Assembly: GCA_016290695.1 (NCBI GenBank)
Contig: JAEEUX010000008.1
Location: 1-20,896, forward strand
Reading direction: 5' to 3'
Source: Oscillospiraceae bacterium
GTDB lineage: Bacteria > Bacillota > Clostridia > Oscillospirales > Oscillospiraceae
Length of the DNA stretch: 20,896 nucleotides
In this document: positions 7,870-12,614 of the stretch, one piece after another
Layout of the letters: the number at the start of each line of letters is the position of its first letter
How positions within the stretch are numbered: position 1 is the stretch's first letter
Made by a program: the position numbers and the translations under genes
Notes under the pieces: model-generated
The model's input: only the letters and a program-made list of their open reading frames with translations
Told to the model about the DNA's origin: nothing
The model's database searches: none

Positions 7870-7931
7870 GTGATTATCGTAAGCACAAAGCAGAAAACTG
7901 TCGCCCATGCAAAGAAACGGTGCATTTTCAT
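7851..7931 (-). CDS. 26-aa predicted single-span membrane peptide coupled to the P-type ATPase
   Basis: A short reading frame read leftward from an ATG at 7931-7929 to a TAA at 7853-7851. It has a short basic N-terminus (MKMHRFF), a hydrophobic core (WATVFCFVLTIITG) and a basic end (YRRK), which fits one membrane span. Its ATG overlaps the ATPase TGA in the four-base form ATGA, and AAAGGA lies about 10 nt upstream. The same overlap joins the ATPase to the gene before it, so this looks like the last gene of the operon. Size and position recall KdpF and other small regulators or stabilisers of P-type ATPases, but I recognise no family. It could be fortuitous; conservation would decide. Confidence 0.55.
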   Translation of the reverse strand: MKMHRFFAWATVFCFVLTIITGYRRK

Positions 7932-10042
7932 GACGGAAGCATCCTTTCGTTGAATTGGCCTTCGCCTCCGAGCAGCTCGGTCATGCAATTCAGACTCAGT
8001 AAAAGGGTGGAACTGTTGTGAAGAATCGCCGAAGCTGCCGGAGGGAGAACGCCAAACGCGCCGAGCGCGATCAGAAGGCCGTTGAAGAGCATCACGAAGC
8101 GATAATTACGGTTGATGCGCTTCATAAGCCGGTCGGAAAGCTTTTTCAGATAGACAAGCTCGCGAAGATCCTCCGCCGCAATGGTTATGTCCGAAACCTC
8201 GCGCGCAATGCTCGCGCCGCTGCCCACGGCTATGCCGACGTCGGCGAGGGAAAGGGCGGGCGTGTCGTTTATCCCGTCGCCTATCATTATCACCTTGCGT
8301 CCGGCGGCCTGCTCCTCGCGGATATACTGCGCCTTGTCCTCCGGCAGAACCTCCGCGCGGAAGTCGTCTGTCCCGAGCTGTTCGGCAATCGCCGCGGCGG
8401 TGTTTTTGCTGTCGCCGGTGAGCATGACGGCTTTTGTTATGCCCGCCTCATGGAGAAGAGAAATGGTTTCCCTCGCCTCCGGCCGGAGCGGGTCGGAAAT
8501 GGCTATTGCGGCGCTGAGTACGCCGTCTATCGCCAGATACAGCCATGAAAAGGCCTGGGAAAGCGCGGAGAAGCGTTCCTCGTCGCCGGGGCTCAGGCGG
8601 ACGCCCTCGTCCTCAAAGACGAAGTGGCTGCTGCCGATTATCGCGCGCTTTTCGCCTATTCTCGTGGAGATACCGTGCGCGACGACATATTCTATCTCGC
8701 TGTGCATCTCGATATGGTCGAGACCCAGCTCGTGCGCGGCGCGTACGACGGCGTTTGCGACGGAATGGGGGAAATGCTCCTCGAGACAGGCTGCCACGCG
8801 CAGCATTTCATTCGCGTCCTCCCCATGGAAGGGGACTACCTGCGCGACGCCTGGGCAGGCGCGGGTGAGAGTGCCGGTTTTGTCGAAGATAACAGTGCTT
8901 GCCTGGCTTATTAGTTCCATGAACCTGCCGCCCTTAACGGTTATCTTATGCCGTCCTGCCTCGCGCATCGCGGAAAGAACGCTGAGCGGCATGGATAATT
9001 TGAGCGCGCAGGAAAAGTCCACCATGAGGACGGAAACGGCGCGCGCCGCGTTCCGCGTGAGAAGGAAGGTAAGGGCGCTCGCGCCGAGGCACCAAGGAAC
9101 GAGCCTGTCAGCGAGACTTGAGGCGCGGCCCTCGACGCTGGATTTCAGGCGCTCGGAATCCTCTATCATGCGGACGATGCGGTCATAGCGGTTCTCGCCC
9201 GCCGCGCTCGTCACGCGAAGGACGCAGTTGCCCTCCTCAAGCACGCTGCCCGCGTAGACGGCGCAGCCCGGGCGCTTTGCCACAGGGACGGACTCGCCCG
9301 TGAGCGAGGCCTGATTGAGCATTACCTCGCCGCGCTCGATAATGCCGTCGAAGGGCAGAACGTGCCCCGTGTGGACGACTATCATGTCGCCGGGGCGGAC
9401 GGAACGGGCGTCGGCGGCGCTCTGTTCGCCGTTTTCGTCAAGGAGCCAGACCTTGTCCGTTTGCAGCGCCATGCAGCGCGCAAGGTCGTCCACCGAGCGC
9501 TTGTGCGTCCATTCGTCGAGAGTTTCACCGAGCCGCAGCAGGAAACGGACGGAGCTTGCCGTCTTGAAGTCGCCCGTCAGGAGCGACACGGCGATGGCGA
9601 CGCCGTCGAGCACGTCCACGTTGATATGGCCGCTCAGCAAGGTTTTCAGCGCCCTGAATATGCGCGGGAGGGCCAGCGCGACGCTGAGAACGAGCCTTAC
9701 GGGCGGCGGAAGCAGGAGCTTTTTGGCGTAATGGCTCAGCGCAAGGAAAACGAGCTTTTCCTTGTACCTGCGGTTCATAGCACGGTTTGGCCCGATTGGG
9801 CTGAGCCCTGCGTCTGCCGCCTTTTCATAGGAGAAAGCCGCAAGCGCCGCGTAAAGCTCCGCCCTGTCGCCGTGAAAGAGGATTATGACGCACAGGCTGC
9901 GCTCGTGAACGGTCACCTGGTCGACGTCTGCGCGGCTGCGAAGCCATGCGTCGAGCAGCTCGGCCTGGGCGTCGGTCATGCTCCTTTGGTCGGCGCGAAG
10001 GCGAACCCTGTTGGGCGATTCGTGCAGGATCCGGAACCTCAT
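7928..10042 (-). CDS. P-type ATPase, P1B-like metal transporter of uncertain metal
   Basis: A 704-aa integral membrane pump. Residues 1-80 or so look like a degenerate HMA-like domain (RFRILHESPNRVRLR) with no CxxC. The core has the actuator loop TGES (248-251), the phosphorylation site DKTGT (Asp387), TGDSKNTA, and the hinge GDGIND (588-593). The transmembrane metal site reads VDFSCALKLS (Cys345), not the CPC of Cu/Zn/Cd pumps. The last helix has HNSST (675-679). The P1B HP dipeptide appears as HS (EEHFPHS, 426-427). The start overlaps the upstream small gene by ATGA, and the stop overlaps the 26-aa frame by ATGA. Export of a transition metal is the likely role; which metal is not clear. Confidence 0.92.
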   Translation of the reverse strand: MRFRILHESPNRVRLRADQRSMTDAQAELLDAWLRSRADVDQVTVHERSLCVIILFHGDRAELYAALAAFSYEKAADAGLSPIGPNRAMNRRYKEKLVFLALSHYAKKLLLPPPVRLVLSVALALPRIFRALKTLLSGHINVDVLDGVAIAVSLLTGDFKTASSVRFLLRLGETLDEWTHKRSVDDLARCMALQTDKVWLLDENGEQSAADARSVRPGDMIVVHTGHVLPFDGIIERGEVMLNQASLTGESVPVAKRPGCAVYAGSVLEEGNCVLRVTSAAGENRYDRIVRMIEDSERLKSSVEGRASSLADRLVPWCLGASALTFLLTRNAARAVSVLMVDFSCALKLSMPLSVLSAMREAGRHKITVKGGRFMELISQASTVIFDKTGTLTRACPGVAQVVPFHGEDANEMLRVAACLEEHFPHSVANAVVRAAHELGLDHIEMHSEIEYVVAHGISTRIGEKRAIIGSSHFVFEDEGVRLSPGDEERFSALSQAFSWLYLAIDGVLSAAIAISDPLRPEARETISLLHEAGITKAVMLTGDSKNTAAAIAEQLGTDDFRAEVLPEDKAQYIREEQAAGRKVIMIGDGINDTPALSLADVGIAVGSGASIAREVSDITIAAEDLRELVYLKKLSDRLMKRINRNYRFVMLFNGLLIALGAFGVLPPAASAILHNSSTLLLSLNCMTELLGGEGQFNERMLPS

Positions 10043-10305
10043 TCTTCAGTCACGTCGTTTTCGATGAATTTCTCCTCGGCGGCTTTTTCACGCTCGGAGT
10101 TTATGGTTTTGGCGTCGGCCAAAATGTCGGAGCAGTTGTCCTGCACAAGCTCGACGCCGCGCATCACGCTGTCCTTGCAGCGAAGCGCAGCCGCCGTGAC
10201 GTGGGAGTAAGCCTTGCGAGCGTCGCGGCTGCCAAGCAGCTTGAAACCCGCAGAGCCGAAAAGAACTCCGCCTGCAAAAAGCGCGATTTTACCGATGTTG
10301 TTCAT
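10039..10305 (-). CDS. Small membrane-type protein, DUF6110-like
   Basis: An 88-aa protein. Residues 5-24 form a glycine-rich hydrophobic segment (GKIALFAGGVLFGSAGFKLL). An amphipathic stretch follows (SRDARKAYSHVTAAALRCKD, with a second Cys at 58), then a charged Glu/Lys-rich tail. This resembles, from memory, the DUF6110 family found beside metal ATPases in Clostridia; I could not confirm it by search. The ATG at 10305 has AGGAGG (10316-10321) ten nt before it. Its stop overlaps the ATPase start (ATGA), so the two are probably made together and may form a complex. A scaffold, a regulator or a metal-delivery partner are all possible. Confidence 0.85.
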   Translation of the reverse strand: MNNIGKIALFAGGVLFGSAGFKLLGSRDARKAYSHVTAAALRCKDSVMRGVELVQDNCSDILADAKTINSEREKAAEEKFIENDVTEE

Positions 10306-10331
10306 ACTTTTAATTCCTCCTATATCTTTTT

Positions 10332-10347
10332 TCAGCCTTGCGGCTGA
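10332..10347 (-). other. Small hairpin with GNRA-type loop inside the metal operon
   Basis: Read on the minus strand, TCAGCC and GGCTGA pair around a GCAA tetraloop, between the stop of the HMA gene and the AGGAGG site of the next gene. No T run follows, so it is not a terminator; it may affect mRNA stability or the ratio of the two proteins. Confidence 0.4.
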
Positions 10348-10357
10348 GATTTTAGAG

Positions 10358-10612
10358 TTATCCGCGCCCGAAAAGGCCGCGCTTTACGTAGGGCTCGCTT
10401 GTTATTGAAAGACAGGTGTAGCCCGTTTCGGCGATGGCGGCACGAAGGCGTTCCGCGTCCGGCGCTTCGTCGGAAACGAAGCTCGCTTCCTTCTTTTTGC
10501 GCGATACGGCGAGCTTTTTCACGGCGGGAACCGTTTTCCTGATAAGGTCGCTTATATGGGCCTCGCACATGGAGCACATCATGCCGTCGATGCCGACGGT
10601 GGTTTTTATCAT
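10358..10612 (-). CDS. HMA-domain metal-binding protein (chaperone-like)
   Basis: An 84-aa protein made of one heavy-metal-associated fold. The metal loop is GMMCSMCEAHI with Cys13 and Cys16, in the MxCxxC form of the family. Two later stretches fit the usual beta-alpha-beta-beta-alpha-beta layout (KKEASFVSD, and AAIAETGYTCLSI), ending in a short basic tail (VKRGLFGRG). The ATG at 10612 is set by GGAGGT (10619-10624); a longer in-frame start at 10720 would run through the promoter and is rejected. It is the first gene of the operon. Since the pump's own N-terminal domain lacks CxxC, this protein may supply the missing metal-binding domain in trans. That is an inference. Confidence 0.9.
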   Translation of the reverse strand: MIKTTVGIDGMMCSMCEAHISDLIRKTVPAVKKLAVSRKKKEASFVSDEAPDAERLRAAIAETGYTCLSITSEPYVKRGLFGRG

Positions 10613-10652
10613 ATTAAGACCTCCGATTTGCGCTGCGCGACCTGGCCTCGCA

Positions 10653-10688
10653 GTTATAGCCATATAACTTTTGTTAGTACTATATAAC
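10653..10688. promoter_or_regulatory. Two tandem 16-bp operator-like sites for the metal operon
   Basis: GTTATAGCCATATAAC (10653-10668) and GTTAGTACTATATAAC (10673-10688) share GTTA and TATAAC at fixed positions. They begin exactly 20 bp apart, so they face the same side of the helix. The first is a clean palindrome (GTTATA/TATAAC). They lie just downstream of the predicted -10, where a repressor would block transcription. The binding protein is unknown. Confidence 0.6.
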
Positions 10689-10691
10689 CAT

Positions 10692-10720
10692 ATGATAGCA
10701 CCCACGGCAGGATTTTTCAA
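10692..10720 (-). promoter_or_regulatory. Sigma-A-type promoter of the HMA-ATPase operon
   Basis: Read leftward, TTGAAA (10720-10715) and TATCAT (10697-10692) are separated by exactly 17 bp; each matches five of six consensus bases. Transcription would start near 10685, inside the tandem operator-like sites and about 70 nt before the HMA start codon. Confidence 0.75.
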
Positions 10721-10729
10721 GCGGTTGCG

Positions 10730-10776
10730 AAAAAAATAACGGAGGGGCGCGGCGACTTTGCGCTCCGCGCTCCTCC
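10730..10776 (-). terminator. Intrinsic terminator after rluD
   Basis: A 12-bp GC-rich stem with one mismatch (10765-10776 with 10741-10752) is followed, in the leftward direction, by GTTATTTTTTTCG. It starts 17 nt after the rluD stop and separates the lspA-rluD transcript from the metal operon downstream. Confidence 0.85.
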
Positions 10777-10792
10777 ATTGAGAGCTTTGAAA

Positions 10793-11719
10793 CTATTGAT
10801 TTTTTGCGCAGAGCTTGGCGAGAACCTGGGTGAAATAGTCCGGGAGTTCCGTTTCAAAGCGCATTTCCTCGTTCGTGCGCGGGTGGATGAATTTAATCGC
10901 GCGGGCGTGGAGGCACTGGCTGTCGAGCCCCAGTTCCGGCTTTTTCGAGCCGTAAACCGCGTCGCCCACGACGGGATGACCGATGTAGGCGAGATGGACC
11001 CTTATCTGGTGCGTGCGGCCCGTTTCGAGGCGGCAGCGCAGATGCGCGTAGCCGGGGTACTGCGCTATGAGCTCATAATGCGTCACGGCGGAGCGGGAAT
11101 TTCTGTCCGTTACCGCCATTTTCTTGCGCTCGGTGGGGTGGCGGCCTATGGGCGCGTCTATCGTGCCCGCCTCCTCGCGCATTTTGCCGCGCACGATGGT
11201 CTCGTAAACGCGGGAGAGGCTGCGCGACTTTAGCTGGGCGCTCAGCGCGCGGTGGGCAAAATCGTTCTTCGCGGCTATGAGCAGGCCGGAGGTGTCCTTG
11301 TCTATGCGGTGGACTATGCCGGGGCGCAGCTCGCCGCCTATGCCGGAAAGACTGTCGCCGCAATGGAACATCAGGGCGTTTACGAGCGTACCGTCCTCAT
11401 GCCCGGGCGCGGGATGGACGACGAGACCCTTGGGCTTGTTCACGACGATGAGGTCGGCGTCCTCAAATACAATGTCGAGCGGGATGTCCTGCGCGGTTAG
11501 CCCCGCGTTTTCGGGGGCTTCGGGGATTTCGACGAGGAAAAGCTCGCCGCCTGTGACTTTGAGCGAGCTTTTTACGGCTTTGCCGCTTTCAAGAGTTACA
11601 CAGCCCGCGTCAATAAGCTGCTGGACGGCGCTGCGGCTGGTGTTTTCGATTTTTTTGGCGAGGAAGCTGTCGAGCCGCTCGCCGGCGCAGTCCGCGTCAG
11701 CTATTATCCGAAGAAGCAT
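10793..11719 (-). CDS. rluD: RluD-family 23S rRNA pseudouridine synthase
   Basis: A 308-aa protein converting specific 23S rRNA uridines to pseudouridine. An N-terminal S4 RNA-binding domain (about 1-65: GERLDSFLAKKI, SRSAVQQLIDAGCV) is followed by the catalytic domain with NKPKGLVVHPAPGH and HRIDKDTSGLL; the catalytic Asp is Asp140. Late signatures are ETGRTHQIRVHLAYIGHPV and VGDAVYG. The ATG at 11719 is preceded by AGGAGG (11726-11731). The open frame continues upstream inside lspA, but that extension is Arg/Pro/Lys-rich shadow sequence. Placement after lspA matches ylyB of Bacillus, so RluB/ylyB-type naming would be equally fair. Exact target sites are not evident. Confidence 0.93.
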   Translation of the reverse strand: MLLRIIADADCAGERLDSFLAKKIENTSRSAVQQLIDAGCVTLESGKAVKSSLKVTGGELFLVEIPEAPENAGLTAQDIPLDIVFEDADLIVVNKPKGLVVHPAPGHEDGTLVNALMFHCGDSLSGIGGELRPGIVHRIDKDTSGLLIAAKNDFAHRALSAQLKSRSLSRVYETIVRGKMREEAGTIDAPIGRHPTERKKMAVTDRNSRSAVTHYELIAQYPGYAHLRCRLETGRTHQIRVHLAYIGHPVVGDAVYGSKKPELGLDSQCLHARAIKFIHPRTNEEMRFETELPDYFTQVLAKLCAKNQ

Positions 11720-11819
11720 CGTCTTCCTCCTGCGGCGCTGCGGTTTCAGGCTCATCAGCGTCTGCGGATGCTTCGGTTTCTGAGGCTTCGGTGGGCGCTT
11801 CGGGAGCGGCGGGTTCAAG
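11697..11819 (-). other. Continuation of the lspA tail beyond an in-frame TGA
   Basis: Directly after the lspA TGA (11822-11820), the same frame stays open for 41 codons to a TGA at 11699-11697. It reads LEPAAPEAPTEASETEAS and ends EEDDASSDNS, the same Glu/Ala/Pro/Thr/Asp-rich make-up as the tail before the stop. It overlaps the start of rluD by 23 nt. It looks like coding sequence cut off by a point mutation, a read-through extension, or a sequence error. Confidence 0.6.
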
Positions 11820-12497
11820 TCACGCCTCGTTTTCGCCGGGGGCTTCCTCTGCAGCGCATTCAGTCTCCGCCTCCAGATCGGATTCGTCCGGCTGCCCGTC
11901 CGTCGCTTCAACCGCTTGTTCCTGCTCCGTCGTTTCTTCTGCTGCTTCCGCGGCCTCGGCGTTTTGGGGCTTGAAGGCGGAGAGTGCTTCCATGAGCGTT
12001 TTTTCCGCGGCCTCGTCGCGCTTCCGTGATTTATAAGCCATGAGCTCACGCCTCGCGCGTATATCGCCCACGAGGAATGCAATGCAGAATATTAGACATC
12101 CGCCGGTGATGGCTATATCCGCAATGTTAAAAATTGCGAAATTAACAAACTCCGGCTGAAACATATCCACGACGTAGCCGTTCACGACGCGGTCTATGAG
12201 ATTGCCTATCGCACCGCCGAGAACGAGCCCCGCGCCGAGCTTTTCACCGACGTTTTTAAAGCGCTTCGCTGCGAGCGCCCAGATAATAAAGGCGCAGATT
12301 ATCACAGTGAAGATAATAACGGGTATAGTCATGCCCTTGAGCGCACCGAAGGAAATTCCATCGTTGCGGACGTAGGTGAGCTTTATAATGCCCGGCAGAA
12401 GCTTCATTGAAGTGCCTTCTGACAGAGCCCCGACGATCCAGTGCTTAAAAAACTGGTCGCCTGCGATGATAAGGGCGGATATGAGAAAATAAATCAT
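11820..12497 (-). CDS. lspA: Lipoprotein signal peptidase (signal peptidase II) with long acidic tail
   Basis: A 225-aa membrane aspartyl protease that removes signal peptides from prolipoproteins. Four hydrophobic spans lie in the first 145 residues. Catalytic residues are Asp102 (GNLIDRVVNGYVVDMF) and Asp127 (FNIADIAITGG), and YVRNDGISFG is the usual substrate-site motif. The ATG at 12497 has GGGAGG (12503-12508). From about residue 150 the protein continues with a basic linker and an 80-residue acidic, low-complexity tail; most LspA proteins end near 150-170 residues. The stop is a TGA after which the same frame and composition go on. An ileS terminator lies upstream, so it needs read-through or its own promoter, which I could not identify. 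Confidence 0.95.
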   Translation of the reverse strand: MIYFLISALIIAGDQFFKHWIVGALSEGTSMKLLPGIIKLTYVRNDGISFGALKGMTIPVIIFTVIICAFIIWALAAKRFKNVGEKLGAGLVLGGAIGNLIDRVVNGYVVDMFQPEFVNFAIFNIADIAITGGCLIFCIAFLVGDIRARRELMAYKSRKRDEAAEKTLMEALSAFKPQNAEAAEAAEETTEQEQAVEATDGQPDESDLEAETECAAEEAPGENEA

Positions 12498-12559
12498 ACT
12501 TGCCTCCCAAGCCGGACGGGACGCACCCTCCGGAAAATTGAAAGAAAGGGGAAAAGGAG

Positions 12560-12591
12560 AAAAAGCGGCGTTAAGGATAACGCCGCTTTTT
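12560..12591 (-). terminator. Intrinsic terminator between ileS and lspA
   Basis: A perfect 14-bp stem (AAAAAGCGGCGTTA, 12560-12573, with TAACGCCGCTTTTT, 12578-12591) closes a 4-nt loop. It is T-rich on either strand; given the flanking genes it would act leftward, 23 nt after the ileS stop. Confidence 0.85.
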
Positions 12592-12614
12592 CTATCCGCG
12601 TGTTGCGCGGCTGC

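Noticed and set aside
10613..10720. Longer HMA protein starting at 10720
   Set aside because: The added residues are translated from the promoter and operator region; GGAGGT points to the ATG at 10612.
11720..12082. N-terminal extension of RluD upstream of 11719
   Set aside because: It overlaps lspA in another frame, is Arg/Lys/Pro-rich low-complexity sequence, and the AGGAGG site sets the start at 11719.
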